A stretch of DNA of 64,000 nt from an uncultured Dehalococcoidia bacterium (lineage in GTDB: Bacteria > Chloroflexota > Dehalococcoidia > Lucifugimonadales > CATOSD01): the NCBI GenBank assembly GCA_951812395.1, contig CATOSD010000002.1, positions 610,442 to 674,441 of the forward strand, given 5' to 3'. The position numbers and the translations under genes were made by a program. Below are positions 16,748-25,308 of the stretch, one piece after another. Numbering within the stretch: position 1 is the first letter of the stretch; each line of letters begins with the position of its first letter. Below the pieces are notes generated by a model. The model worked only from the letters and a program-made list of their open reading frames with translations. It had not been told where the DNA came from and ran no database searches.

Positions 16748-17017
16748 CTAGCCGAAGGTGAGCCCGCGGACCACGAATCCGGCGAGCCAAGCCATCATGA
16801 AGACGGGCCCGCTCGCGAACAGCCACCCCTCCGTCTGCTGCCTGGCAGCGCCGTGCAGCCACAGGTAGATGAGAAAGATCCCCAGCCCGGCCGCGACCAG
16901 CCAGACCGACAGGGTGGTGACGCCGAGCGCGGCGCCAATGGCAAATCCGGCCACTCCCCATGGCAGGGGGGAGTCGACCAACCTGATCCAGGAGGCTCGC
17001 CCGTTTTCCAAGTCCAC
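16748..17017 (-). CDS. Small integral membrane protein, unknown function
   Basis: About 89 residues from GTG 17017 (VDLENGRASWIRLVDSPLPW), with three predicted hydrophobic stretches: GVAGFAIGAALGVTTLSVW, LVAAGLGIFLIYLWL and GPVFMMAWLAGFVV. An upstream in-frame ATG at 17101 would add a Cys/Arg-rich sequence that is less credible. It ends 88 bases before lutA on the same strand and may be the first gene of that transcript. No family was recognised. Confidence 0.55.
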   Translation of the reverse strand: MDLENGRASWIRLVDSPLPWGVAGFAIGAALGVTTLSVWLVAAGLGIFLIYLWLHGAARQQTEGWLFASGPVFMMAWLAGFVVRGLTFG

Positions 17018-17106
17018 GCTCCGCGCAAGCGAACGTTCGACCGCCCGCCGCAGCGTACAGCTTACAGCATGGCACGCGCACCGCGCAATTCGCGGTGTCA
17101 CGCCGA

Positions 17107-17248
17107 AGCTGTCTCAGATTACTAGGTGCGCGAGGAATCATCCTTCCCACGCTAGCGGAAACCCGCTCTTAACCTTGCTTCGCGCGTAAGCAGGAACCTA
17201 GGGGCGGAGGTCTCCGTGTGTTGTCCGCCTAGTAATCTGACACAAGCT
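17107..17248. mobile_element. MITE-like element, family 1 copy 1
   Basis: A 142-bp unit bounded by imperfect inverted repeats AGCTGTCTCAGATTACTAGG and CCTAGTAATCTGACACAAGCT. The subterminal GTGCGCGAG and CTCCGTGTGTTGTCCGCC are shared with the 110-bp copy at 47560-47669. It has no coding capacity, so it would depend on a transposase elsewhere. Confidence 0.7.
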
Positions 17249-17269
17249 CTGTCACGCCGAGCCCTAACG

Positions 17270-17752
17270 CACACTACGGCCGCACGCCCTCGCCCACACC
17301 CGACCCTATTCGCGCCCGGCACACCCAGAAGGCGTCACTTTCCCACGCCACCCGTTCCCAGCCCTGCTCCATCCAACCCCACGCACGTCTTGCCCATCCC
17401 CGCGTCTGCGCCATTTCTCCCCGCCAATCCGCTCCGATCACGCATTCTCGCCACCGCTCTTGAAACGCACGCACATCCGTGCTACTATCCCAAGCGAGGG
17501 ACGGACCCTGCGGCCCGGAAACCCGACGCTCTATCACCCCTGCGCCCAAACCGGGATAAGGCCCGGGCATCCGTCGGGGCCTCAAAGTATAGCCACCGAC
17601 GCGCCCCCTGTCTCACTCTGCCACGCGGTGTCACTCTTGTGTCCCGTCAGCCCCGTGTCTGCATGACAGACTGGTGCAGGTCCGCCGGCACTCCCAGCTA
17701 CGAGGCGCACAGAATGTCGCAGAAACTAACAGAATTCGCCTTCGCCCCTTGA
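17270..17752 (-). repeat. Dispersed repeat element, copy B
   Basis: Read on the minus strand, this stretch is collinear with 58925-59400 on the plus strand over more than 450 bases. Shared landmarks include TGCGACATTCTG, CTCGTAGCTG, CACAAGAG.G.CACCGCGTG, GTCCCTCGCTTGGG, AGCACGGATGTGCGT and ACGTGCGTGGGGTTGGAT. Two short frames show amino-acid similarity between copies. No transposase is visible. Confidence 0.65.
17460..17488 (+). promoter_or_regulatory. Sigma-70-like promoter in repeat copy B
   Basis: TTGAAA (17460-17465), a 17-base spacer containing GCACATCCGTGC, and TACTAT (17483-17488). Same spacing and spacer core as in copies A, C and D. Confidence 0.5.
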
Positions 17753-17820
17753 ACGGGGACAACGGTGTTGGGGCGCCGGGTAACCTGAATCAGGTTCTGT
17801 CACCCCTATCCTAAATCATA

Positions 17821-17844
17821 CCTTTCCCCTGCGAGGGGGAAGGG
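17821..17844. repeat. Small palindromic intergenic repeat
   Basis: CCTTTCCCC-TGCGA-GGGGGAAGGG preceded by CACCCCTATCCTAAATCATA, the inverted orientation of the motif seen at 20.3 kb. It lies upstream of the serine hydrolase gene. Confidence 0.65.
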
Positions 17845-17943
17845 ACGAGGCAGACGCGCGGACGAATGACAAACGACGGCCAAGCTGCCATAATTGGCAA
17901 CCGAGACGCGCGGACCATGGCGCATAAACAGGGAGGTGATGTA

Positions 17944-18804
17944 GTGGCAACACAGACAGCCGTCGACTCGCTGGTCGATTCGCTGAACGAACGGTGCGAA
18001 CAGGAACCATTTCACGTCGGCTGGTACTTCAAGGACCTGGCGAGCGGCCGCACAGCGGATCGCAATGGGGCCGTTGTGGTGCCGTCGGCGAGCACGCGCA
18101 AGATCGCGATAATGATGGCCGCGCTCAAGGCGGTCAACGAGGGCAGGCTCTCGCTCGATCAGCCGGTGCCGATCCAGGCGAAGTACCAGGACAACAACTC
18201 CGGCTGCTTCCAGCACCTGCAGCCCGGATTTGTGCTGCCGTTCCGGGACCACCTGGCTATGATGATTATCGTCAGCGACAACACCTGCACGGGCACCGTC
18301 GCCGACCTGGTGGGACTGGACGACGTGAACGCGCTCTGCCAGTCGATAGGCATGGTCGGCACGGCCCACAGGCACGGCATTCCGCCGGGAAACCTGGACC
18401 GCAACCACCCGGTGGAGGCGTCCAACGCCACCACGCCCAACGACGTGGGGCTGCTGCTCGAGCTGATCCTGCGTGGCACGACCGACCCGGAGGCCGCCGC
18501 AAAGCTGGGCTGCACCACCGAGCTGTGCGAGGTGGGGCTGGAGATCCTGCTGTGGCAAAAGCTGAACGCCCGGATGCCGTCCATGCTGCCGCCGCAGGCA
18601 AGGGTTGCCCACAAGACCGGCACCGGCGCGCGCAACTACAACGACGCCGGGATCATATTCCAAGGCGACACGCCGCTCTGCGTGCTGACGGCGTACACCG
18701 AGAACGTGCCGTCCGAGCTCGACGACGGCAGGCCGGGCCACACCGCGGCCGCGCATCTCATCGGCTCGCTGGCGCGGCTCTGCTACGACGCGCTGAAGGC
18801 GTAG
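17944..18804 (+). CDS. Class A beta-lactamase-like serine hydrolase
   Basis: From GTG 17944 (AGGGAGGTGA upstream) the protein has 286 residues. Motifs in family order are S50-T-R-K53, S111-D-N113 and K224-T-G226. The glutamate of the class A ExxLN element is not evident: the equivalent region reads DRNHPVEASNATTPNDV. It may therefore be a DD-peptidase or esterase-like relative rather than an efficient beta-lactamase. No signal peptide is visible at this start; the longer in-frame start at 17866 does not supply one. It is followed 14 bases later by a methyltransferase. Confidence 0.83.
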   Translation: MATQTAVDSLVDSLNERCEQEPFHVGWYFKDLASGRTADRNGAVVVPSASTRKIAIMMAALKAVNEGRLSLDQPVPIQAKYQDNNSGCFQHLQPGFVLPFRDHLAMMIIVSDNTCTGTVADLVGLDDVNALCQSIGMVGTAHRHGIPPGNLDRNHPVEASNATTPNDVGLLLELILRGTTDPEAAAKLGCTTELCEVGLEILLWQKLNARMPSMLPPQARVAHKTGTGARNYNDAGIIFQGDTPLCVLTAYTENVPSELDDGRPGHTAAAHLIGSLARLCYDALKA

Positions 18805-18818
18805 CGGGGCACCGGTCC

Positions 18819-19661
18819 ATGCCGCAGGGGGACGCTATACAGGCCTGGAAGGACAGGGTGCGGAGCCACCACGCCCAGTCGATCAGGGCGCAGGAGAAGA
18901 ACCCGCCGGACGCGGACTTCTGGCGCACGCGAGCGTCTTCATTCCGAGCCGACCCGCGGCGCGATCCGGACGCCGCGCTACGCCGTGTGCTCGACATGGC
19001 AGGCCCCGACACCACCGTGCTCGACGTGGGGGCGGGCGGCGGACGCCTGGCGCTGCCGCTGGCCTTGCGGTGCCGGCAGGTCACCGCGGTCGAGCCGTCG
19101 CCGTCGATGGTCGAGCAGCTACTTGAAGGCGCGGACGAGGCGGGAATCTCAAACCTGTCAGTCGTGCAGGCGAATTGGGAGGACGCCGAGGTGGAGTCTG
19201 CCGACCTCGTCATCTGCTCGCACGTCGTCTACGGCGTGGTGGACATCGACCAGTTCGTCCTCAAGCTCGACGCCCACGCCCTTGAAGAGGTCGCCGTGTT
19301 CGCGTTCATGGACTCGCCCCCAAGCCGTTTCGCGGCGTTCTGGCGGGCGGTCTACCGCGAGGAGCGGCTGAACATGCCGGCGCTGCCCGAGCTGATGCAG
19401 GTGCTGTGGCAACTGGGCATCCACCCCGACGTCGAGATGCTGCCGCTCGACGCCCGTTTCGCATTCGAAAGCCGCGAGGACGCCGTGCGCCAGGTGGCGA
19501 GCTTCCTGTGGGTGCGCCCTGGGAGCGAAGAGGAGGAGCGGCTGCACATCGCAGCGGACGAGCTACTCGAAGAAGATGACAGCGGGTTCAGGGTCAAGGG
19601 CGCGAAGTTCAGGCCGAACGGCCTGATCACCTGGAAGCCTGAACGCGGGCCACAGTGTTAA
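18819..19661 (+). CDS. Class I SAM-dependent methyltransferase
   Basis: A 280-residue protein starting MPQGDAIQAWKDRVRSHH. Motif I is DTTVLDVGAGGGRLALPLA (about residues 63-81), followed by the acidic VTAVEPSPSMVEQLL and motif post-II SADLVICSHVVYGVVD. The C-terminal half is acidic and helical. The substrate is unknown. It lies 14 bases behind the serine hydrolase and 41 bases before the VOC gene on the same strand, so the three may be co-transcribed. Confidence 0.85.
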   Translation: MPQGDAIQAWKDRVRSHHAQSIRAQEKNPPDADFWRTRASSFRADPRRDPDAALRRVLDMAGPDTTVLDVGAGGGRLALPLALRCRQVTAVEPSPSMVEQLLEGADEAGISNLSVVQANWEDAEVESADLVICSHVVYGVVDIDQFVLKLDAHALEEVAVFAFMDSPPSRFAAFWRAVYREERLNMPALPELMQVLWQLGIHPDVEMLPLDARFAFESREDAVRQVASFLWVRPGSEEEERLHIAADELLEEDDSGFRVKGAKFRPNGLITWKPERGPQC

Positions 19662-19702
19662 CCGAAACAAAGAGATCAGCACACAGGAACAGGGAGGGAG
19701 CC

Positions 19703-20170
19703 ATGGCAAAGCCTATGCGGTTGGGCCACATCGTATTGAGAGTTCGAGACCTCGAAGAGTCGGAGCGATTCTACGCAAACGTGCTGGGGCTGCACGTCAC
19801 CAACAAGCGGCCCGGCAGCATGACCTTCATGAGCGCCGGTGACTCGTCATCCCACGAGCTGGCTATGGTGCCGGTCGCGGCGGACGCGCCCGGTCCGGAG
19901 GACGACCGTGTGGGGCTGTTCCACTTCGCCTGGGAGATGGAGTCCTTCGAGGCGCTGAAGGAGCTCTACCAGCACATGAAGGACGAGAACGTGAACATCG
20001 GCGGGATCGGCGACCACGGCATCTCGATCGGCGTCTACTTCTTCGACCCGGACGGCAACCAGATCGAGGTATTCTACGAAATGCCCAAGTCCGACTGGCC
20101 GGAAGACGGCGACCTCTTTTCCGGAGATTTCCCGTTGAAGCTAGAGGAGACCGCAGACGCCACAGCGTAG
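19703..20170 (+). CDS. VOC-family (glyoxalase/dioxygenase fold) protein
   Basis: A 155-residue protein starting MAKPMRLGHIVLRVRDLEES at ATG 19703, with AGGGAGGGAG upstream; an in-frame extension to 19655 is rejected for lack of similarity. Metal-binding candidates are H9 (GHIVLRV), the His of GLFHFAWEME, and the C-terminal YFFDPDGNQIEVFYE glutamate, the usual VOC pattern. Two beta-alpha-beta-beta-beta modules fit the length. The function could be a ring-cleaving dioxygenase, lactoylglutathione lyase-like or resistance protein. Confidence 0.87.
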   Translation: MAKPMRLGHIVLRVRDLEESERFYANVLGLHVTNKRPGSMTFMSAGDSSSHELAMVPVAADAPGPEDDRVGLFHFAWEMESFEALKELYQHMKDENVNIGGIGDHGISIGVYFFDPDGNQIEVFYEMPKSDWPEDGDLFSGDFPLKLEETADATA

Positions 20171-20212
20171 ATGGTCCGCGAGAGCATAATCCTGATACTA
20201 GAGCCTTCCAAA

Positions 20213-20300
20213 AGTCCCTTCCCCCGCAGGGCAAGGTGACGACGGCCTAGGGGCCTTTTCAGTAGTCGCTTACCCCTCGCAGGGGGAAGGTTAGGATGGG
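20213..20300. repeat. Pair of small palindromic intergenic repeats
   Basis: A degenerate copy CCCTTCCCCCGCAGGGCAAGG at 20213-20235 is followed by a second, CTTACCCCTCGCAGGGGGAAGG with the tail TTAGGATGGGGG, ending at 20300. The sequence GAGCCTTCCAAA before the first copy also occurs at 46.35 kb. Confidence 0.65.
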
Positions 20301-20310
20301 GGTGACTGCC

Positions 20311-21756
20311 ATGCCAATTGACGCGTTCGACGACGCCACCGCCATGCTGGCCGCCCTGGACGATGGGGCAATTTCGGCAGCCGAACTCCTGGAACACCAC
20401 CTGAAGCGCATTGGGAAGCATAACCCGCCGCTGAACGCCATCGTCACGCCCGACTACGATAACGCCCGAGCGCGGGCACGGGCTGCCGACGAGGCGAGGG
20501 CGCGGGGAGGGCGCGCTCCGCTGCTGGGGCTGCCGCTCACCATCAAGGACTGCATCGACGTAGCCGGACTGGTGGGCACGGCGGGGCTCGAGGACTTCGC
20601 CGAGCGTGTGCCGCCGGCCGACTCGCAGGTCGCCGCACGCGTGCGACAGGCCGGCGCGGTGATCATGGGCAAGACCAACGTGCCGCCCAGCGCCGCCGAC
20701 TGGCAGTCCGCCAACCCGATATTCGGGCGCACCAACAACCCCTGGGACCTGGACCGCACACCCGGCGGCAGCACGGGCGGCGGGGGGGCGGCCGTCGCCG
20801 CCGGGCTCACGCCGCTCGAGTTCGGCAGCGACATCGGCGGCTCCATCCGCGTGCCCGCGTCGTTCTGCGGAGTCTACGGTCACAAGCCCAGCGAAACTGC
20901 GCTGACCAAGAGCGGCCACTTTCCGGGTTCAGCGCTGCCGAACCCCGGCGTGGTGATGTCGGTGCAGGGGCCGCTCGCCCGGAGCGCCCGCGACCTCGAG
21001 CTGGCGTTCGACGCCTCGTCGGGACCGGAAGTGGGCGAGGACGTGGCCTGGTCCCTGAACGTGCCGCCCGCCCGTTGTGACGACCTGTCGTCATTCCGAG
21101 TTGCGGTGATGCCGCCAATCGAGTGGCTGCCCGTGGACGACGAGATAGCCACCGCCCAGCAACGCCTGGAAGACGCTCTGCGCTCCGCCGGAGCGACAGT
21201 GGCGCGGGCGCAACCGGAGGCGTTCGGAGACCTGCGGGCGCACCACCGGCTGTACTCCTCGTTGCTGTCGCTGTTCACCGGACCGCCGAACGTGGAGCAA
21301 CGTCGCCGCCGGGCGGCCAGTATGCGGGCCGCGGGCGGCGAGTTCGACATCGCCGCGGCCAATGGGCTGGAGGCCAGCGGCACGGACCTTATCGGCTGGC
21401 TGAGCAGGCGCGAGGGTGTCCGGCAGTCCTACCGCGACTTCTTCCGAGACTGGGACGTGCTGCTCGCTCCGATAACCATAGTACCGGCGTTCCCCCACAC
21501 GGAAGAGCCATGGCCGCAGCGGACGGTCGACGTCAACGGGAAGGCCGTCTACTACGGCCTGCAGGTGGTGTATCCCGCCGTGGCCACGCTCAGCGGCCAG
21601 CCCGCGACGGCATTCCCCATGGGCCTGACGAGCGGCGGGCTTCCGATTGGCCTGCAGGCGATAGGGCCGTACCTGGAGGACCGCACGCCCATCCGGTTCG
21701 CGTCGCTGGTGCAATCGCACATCCAGCCATTCCTGCCGCCGCCGGGGTACGAGTAG
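20311..21756 (+). CDS. Amidase (amidase signature family)
   Basis: A 481-residue protein from ATG 20311 (MPIDAFDDATAML); an ATG at 20296 lies inside the upstream repeat. Catalytic triad context is clear: Lys in LPLTIKDCIDVAG (about residue 81), Ser in TPGGSTGGGGAAVAAGL, and the nucleophile Ser in FGSDIGGSIRVPASFCGVYG. The C-terminal half is lineage-variable, ending PFLPPPGYE. Members hydrolyse amides to acid plus ammonia. It resembles 6-aminohexanoate-cyclic-dimer-hydrolase-type and other general amidases, so no specific substrate is proposed. Confidence 0.92.
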   Translation: MPIDAFDDATAMLAALDDGAISAAELLEHHLKRIGKHNPPLNAIVTPDYDNARARARAADEARARGGRAPLLGLPLTIKDCIDVAGLVGTAGLEDFAERVPPADSQVAARVRQAGAVIMGKTNVPPSAADWQSANPIFGRTNNPWDLDRTPGGSTGGGGAAVAAGLTPLEFGSDIGGSIRVPASFCGVYGHKPSETALTKSGHFPGSALPNPGVVMSVQGPLARSARDLELAFDASSGPEVGEDVAWSLNVPPARCDDLSSFRVAVMPPIEWLPVDDEIATAQQRLEDALRSAGATVARAQPEAFGDLRAHHRLYSSLLSLFTGPPNVEQRRRRAASMRAAGGEFDIAAANGLEASGTDLIGWLSRREGVRQSYRDFFRDWDVLLAPITIVPAFPHTEEPWPQRTVDVNGKAVYYGLQVVYPAVATLSGQPATAFPMGLTSGGLPIGLQAIGPYLEDRTPIRFASLVQSHIQPFLPPPGYE

Positions 21757-21786
21757 CGGCGTAAATCTCAGCAGTGGGCATCAAAG

Positions 21787-22779
21787 ATGTACTGCTTCAA
21801 TTGCGCCCGAGAAGTCGACGGTCAGTGGAAATTCTGCAGGTTCTGCGGTCAGAGGATGGCCGTAGATTGTTTCGTTTGCGGCGCTCGCTGTCCGGTCGAT
21901 TCCCTGTTCTGCCACGAGTGCGGCGTGAGGATGTCGGAGTCGCACGTGTCGTCGGATCCGACGCGGGGCCAACCCCACTACGGCCGGCCAACAGGCCTTC
22001 TATGTTCTAGGTGCCGCACCGCGAACGAGCCTGGGTCTGCGTACTGCTATAGCTGCGGCCTTCCGCTCGATGATAGGACACTATCCCACCAGGGTCCCGC
22101 ACCTTACGCAGTTCCTGTGAGCGGCAGAGTCTATCTGTCCTTAAGGGTTCGCTCGAACTGGACCGTGGGGCTGTTGGTGGCTATCTGTATCGCAAGCGCG
22201 CTCAGCATCTTTACGGCTATCGACCTCATGCAAATCGAGCGCCAGGCTGAAGCCGGCCAGTACACTTTGTACGATGCTCCAGGGTATGCTGCCTCTAGGT
22301 TGGAAAACATGGGGATGCTGGTGTTCCTCATGCAGTTCCCAACGGCGCTGGCAGTTCTCATGTGGGTACATCGAGCGTCTAACAACTTGGAGCCTCTAGG
22401 AGCACACGTTCAGCGCTTCTCTCCCGCCTGGTCAGTCGGATGGTGGTTCGTTCCGATAATGAACCTCTTTCGGCCTTACCAGGTGTTGGCAGAGATATGG
22501 AAGGGTAGCGTTTGTGGGCAGACATTGCCGGGACCCAATTGGCACAATAGACGCGTTTCACCCATGCTGGCGTGGTGGTGGTGGATGTGGATAGTCGCCC
22601 GGATTACGAGCTACGTACTCTATTTCCTTCCCGATTCGGCTGGCGGGATTTCGGGATTCCTCCTCTTTTGGGTTCTGACGGATCTACTCTCAATGTGCGC
22701 TGGTGTCCTGGCAATCAGAATAGTTCGGCGTGTCAAACGTGGGCAGGAAGAGTTACACCAAGAGTTGATGGCCGGCTGA
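21787..22779 (+). CDS. Zinc-ribbon DUF4328 membrane protein
   Basis: A 330-residue protein beginning MYCFNCAREV. Residues 1-90 contain three Cys pairs of zinc-ribbon type: CFNC...CRFC, CFVC...CHEC and CSRC...CYSC. The rest is a DUF4328-like membrane domain with segments WTVGLLVAICIASALSIF, MGMLVFLMQFPTALAVLMW and ISGFLLFWVLTDLLSM, and the hallmark PAWSVGWWFVPIMNLFRPYQ. Function unknown. The next gene starts four bases after this stop and ends in zinc ribbons of the same kind, so the two products probably act together at the membrane. Confidence 0.85.
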   Translation: MYCFNCAREVDGQWKFCRFCGQRMAVDCFVCGARCPVDSLFCHECGVRMSESHVSSDPTRGQPHYGRPTGLLCSRCRTANEPGSAYCYSCGLPLDDRTLSHQGPAPYAVPVSGRVYLSLRVRSNWTVGLLVAICIASALSIFTAIDLMQIERQAEAGQYTLYDAPGYAASRLENMGMLVFLMQFPTALAVLMWVHRASNNLEPLGAHVQRFSPAWSVGWWFVPIMNLFRPYQVLAEIWKGSVCGQTLPGPNWHNRRVSPMLAWWWWMWIVARITSYVLYFLPDSAGGISGFLLFWVLTDLLSMCAGVLAIRIVRRVKRGQEELHQELMAG

Positions 22780-22783
22780 AAGA

Positions 22784-23647
22784 GTGTCCTTCGTTGGTCT
22801 TCTGCTAATCTCCTTCGCCCCGGGGCTGTTCTGGCTATGGTTCTACCTGCGCAGGGCATCATACCGGCCCGCTCCGCGAAGGCTTATCGCGGTTACATTC
22901 GGGCTCGGTTGCCTCGCCATCATCCCCGCCGGCATTATCGAGTGGGTACTCCTCGGCGAATCGTTCCTGGAAGAGGGCGCGGGTATTGGGGGCGTGGCCG
23001 CCGGGATGCTGTTCGTCGTGGGTCCGGTGGAGGAAGTCTGCAAGTTCCTCGCCGTCCGACTCAAGGCCTATCGTTCGTTGTACTTCGACGAACCCATGGA
23101 CGGCCTGGTCTATGCCGCGGCGGCGAGCCTCGGATTCGCCTCGATCGAGAACCTGTTCTACGTCCTACAGTTCGGGGTTGAGGTCATGCTCGTAAGGGCT
23201 CCCGTTTCAACTCTGGCACACCTCGTGTTCGGTTGCATCTGGGGCTACGCGCTCGGCGTACACCACGCCTCTGGCCGCAAGAGACCTCTCCTCGTTGTCG
23301 GAGCCTTGGCCTTGGGCGCCTTCACGCACGCTGCGTTCAACCTGTTCCTGTCGGTTCCGCTGACTATCCTGTTGGCAATCTCGCTGACCGTGTTGGGAGC
23401 GTTCTGGGTTGTCGGCAGGTTTAAGTGGGGCAGGGAGGTTTCGCCTTTCAAACTTCGACGAAACTACCCACAAGTGCCGTGCCCGGGCTGCGGACAGCGC
23501 ATACGGATCATAAGCCGGTTCTGCCGCTTCTGCGGCATGGCCATCCCTGCTACGCAAGCGCGGCTCTTCTGCGGCAACTGCGACCTGGAGAATCGACCCG
23601 ACGCAAGCTACTGCGTCGGTTGCGGCGACCGGCTGTTGACGTCGTAA
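22784..23647 (+). CDS. PrsW-like intramembrane metalloprotease with C-terminal zinc ribbons
   Basis: A 287-residue multi-pass protein from GTG 22784. PrsW-family motifs are GPVEEVCKFLAV (EExxK, about residues 84-90), LGFASIENLFY, TLAHLVFGCIWGYALG and LGAFTHAAFNLF, supplying acidic and His metal ligands within helices. The C-terminus adds two Cys-pair ribbons (CPGC...CRFC and CGNC...CVGC) that typical PrsW proteins lack. PrsW cleaves anti-sigma factors in Bacillus; here the target is unknown. The gene is probably coupled with the preceding DUF4328 gene. Confidence 0.85.
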   Translation: MSFVGLLLISFAPGLFWLWFYLRRASYRPAPRRLIAVTFGLGCLAIIPAGIIEWVLLGESFLEEGAGIGGVAAGMLFVVGPVEEVCKFLAVRLKAYRSLYFDEPMDGLVYAAAASLGFASIENLFYVLQFGVEVMLVRAPVSTLAHLVFGCIWGYALGVHHASGRKRPLLVVGALALGAFTHAAFNLFLSVPLTILLAISLTVLGAFWVVGRFKWGREVSPFKLRRNYPQVPCPGCGQRIRIISRFCRFCGMAIPATQARLFCGNCDLENRPDASYCVGCGDRLLTS

Positions 23648-23744
23648 CGCATATGGCAACGGCGTTGAAGGGCCGAACAGCTGGGGTTAACCGGCAAACC
23701 CATCATTGGCGGCCAAGGAACGACAGCCGACTAGGCCGTGCGGA

Positions 23745-25301
23745 TTACGCTGGCAGGTCTGGGTCTGCGCCAACCGAGGAGAACGGGTCGCGGTAATACT
23801 CCATGCCGAGGTGGGTGATCTGTTCCTCGCCCATCAGCCAGCGCAAGGTGTTCTTGAGCTTGGTCTGCTGGATGAACAGGTCGTGCTCAGGATAGACGGC
23901 AGGCGCGTGCTGGGGGCTCTTGAAGTAGAAGGAGAGCCACTCCTGTACACCCGCCAGACCGGCGCGCTGGGCCAGATCCATGAATAGTATGAGGTCCAGC
24001 ACCAGCGGCGCGGCGAGGATGGAGTCCGAGCAGAGGAAGTTGATCTTGAGCTGCATCGGATGGCGTAGCCATCCGAACAGGTCGATGTTGTCCCAGCCCT
24101 CTTTGGCGTCGCCGCGGGGCGGATAGTAGTTGATTCGCACCTTGTGATAGGCGTCGGAGTACAGCTCGGGGTACATCTCCGGCTGCAAGATGTACTCCAA
24201 CACGCCGAGCTTCGACTCCTCCTTAGTCCTGAAATTCTCGGGCTCGTCGAGGACCTCCCCGTCACGGTTCCCCAAGATGTTGGTGGAGAACCAACCGTCC
24301 ACTCCGAGCATTCTCGCCTTGAGCATCGGCCCGATTACCGTTTTGACGAGCGTCTGGCCGGTCTTGAAGTCCTTCCCGCAGATCGGAACACCTTCATCCC
24401 TGGCCAGCTTCTCGAGAGCGGGCACATCCACCGACAGATTCGGCGAGCCGTTGATGAATGGGACGCCCTCCAGAAGGGCGGCGTAGGCATAGAGCATCGA
24501 GGGCGCGATTCTCGCGTCGTTGTCGCGTAGCGCTCCAACGAAGCTCTCGATGTCCTGGTGTATCTCATCCTGTTCAATGAATATTTCGGTAGACGCGCAC
24601 CATGCCATCACGAGCCTGTCGCATTCGTTCTCCGCCCTGAACCGGCGAATGTCCTCGCGAATGGATTCGACGGCTTCCAGTTTGTTGCCGAACGACTTGA
24701 CGTTATCGGCTTGGATGCGCTTGACGTAGTCGTTGTCGAACACCGCCTCCATCGGTTTGAGCGTCCTAAGAAAGTCTGCGACCGGCTCTATCTCTTCGTG
24801 CCTGTGCAGGACGCCGCACTTGACCGCGGCCTGATATGCGTTGTCCGGTATCGGGTCCCATGCGCCGAATACGAGCTGGTCCGGCCCTGCAAGGGGAACG
24901 AAGTCTCTAATCAAGGGCGACTTTCCGTCGGACCGCTTGCCGAGCCGTATGGTCGCCATCTGGCTGATGGAGCCTACGGGCTGACCGGAGCCGCGCCGTA
25001 TATGCTCGACGCCGGCGATGAGTGTCGACGACACAGCCCCAAGACCCACGAGGAGGACGCCAAGCCTGCCGTCCGGCGGCTCCAGCCTGGGCGTGCCTGC
25101 CGAAACGAAGTCCCTGGGTTCCAGGGCGATTCCCTGCCGACGGGCGAGTTCCAGTAGCTTCTCGTGCCACTGGGAGGGGATCCTCCCGGTCCTGGCCCAG
25201 TGCTGCACCGTGCTCTGGCGCTTGCCCAGCAGGCCCGCCAACGCGGATTGGCCTCCGAATCTGTTGATGATCTGCTTTGCGGCATTCTGACTATTGTTCA
25301 T
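23745..25301 (-). CDS. Myo-inositol-phosphate synthase with N-terminal helix-turn-helix domain
   Basis: From ATG 25301 the protein has 518 residues. Residues about 5-60 form an HTH: QIINRFGGQSALAGLLG, then KRQSTVQHWARTGRIPSQW. After a short linker the NAD-binding LGVLLVGLGAVSSTLIAGVE begins the inositol-3-phosphate synthase domain, followed by NGSPNLSVDVPALEKLA, GKDFKTGQTLVKTVIG, MLGVDGWFSTNILGNRDGE and the C-terminal LKINFLCSDSILAAPLVLDL. The family converts glucose-6-phosphate to inositol-1-phosphate. The HTH is not part of usual synthases. Together with a palindrome in its own promoter it suggests autoregulation. In-frame sequence upstream to 25352 would lie inside the promoter. Confidence 0.9.
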   Translation of the reverse strand: MNNSQNAAKQIINRFGGQSALAGLLGKRQSTVQHWARTGRIPSQWHEKLLELARRQGIALEPRDFVSAGTPRLEPPDGRLGVLLVGLGAVSSTLIAGVEHIRRGSGQPVGSISQMATIRLGKRSDGKSPLIRDFVPLAGPDQLVFGAWDPIPDNAYQAAVKCGVLHRHEEIEPVADFLRTLKPMEAVFDNDYVKRIQADNVKSFGNKLEAVESIREDIRRFRAENECDRLVMAWCASTEIFIEQDEIHQDIESFVGALRDNDARIAPSMLYAYAALLEGVPFINGSPNLSVDVPALEKLARDEGVPICGKDFKTGQTLVKTVIGPMLKARMLGVDGWFSTNILGNRDGEVLDEPENFRTKEESKLGVLEYILQPEMYPELYSDAYHKVRINYYPPRGDAKEGWDNIDLFGWLRHPMQLKINFLCSDSILAAPLVLDLILFMDLAQRAGLAGVQEWLSFYFKSPQHAPAVYPEHDLFIQQTKLKNTLRWLMGEEQITHLGMEYYRDPFSSVGADPDLPA

Positions 25302-25308
25302 GGTGACT

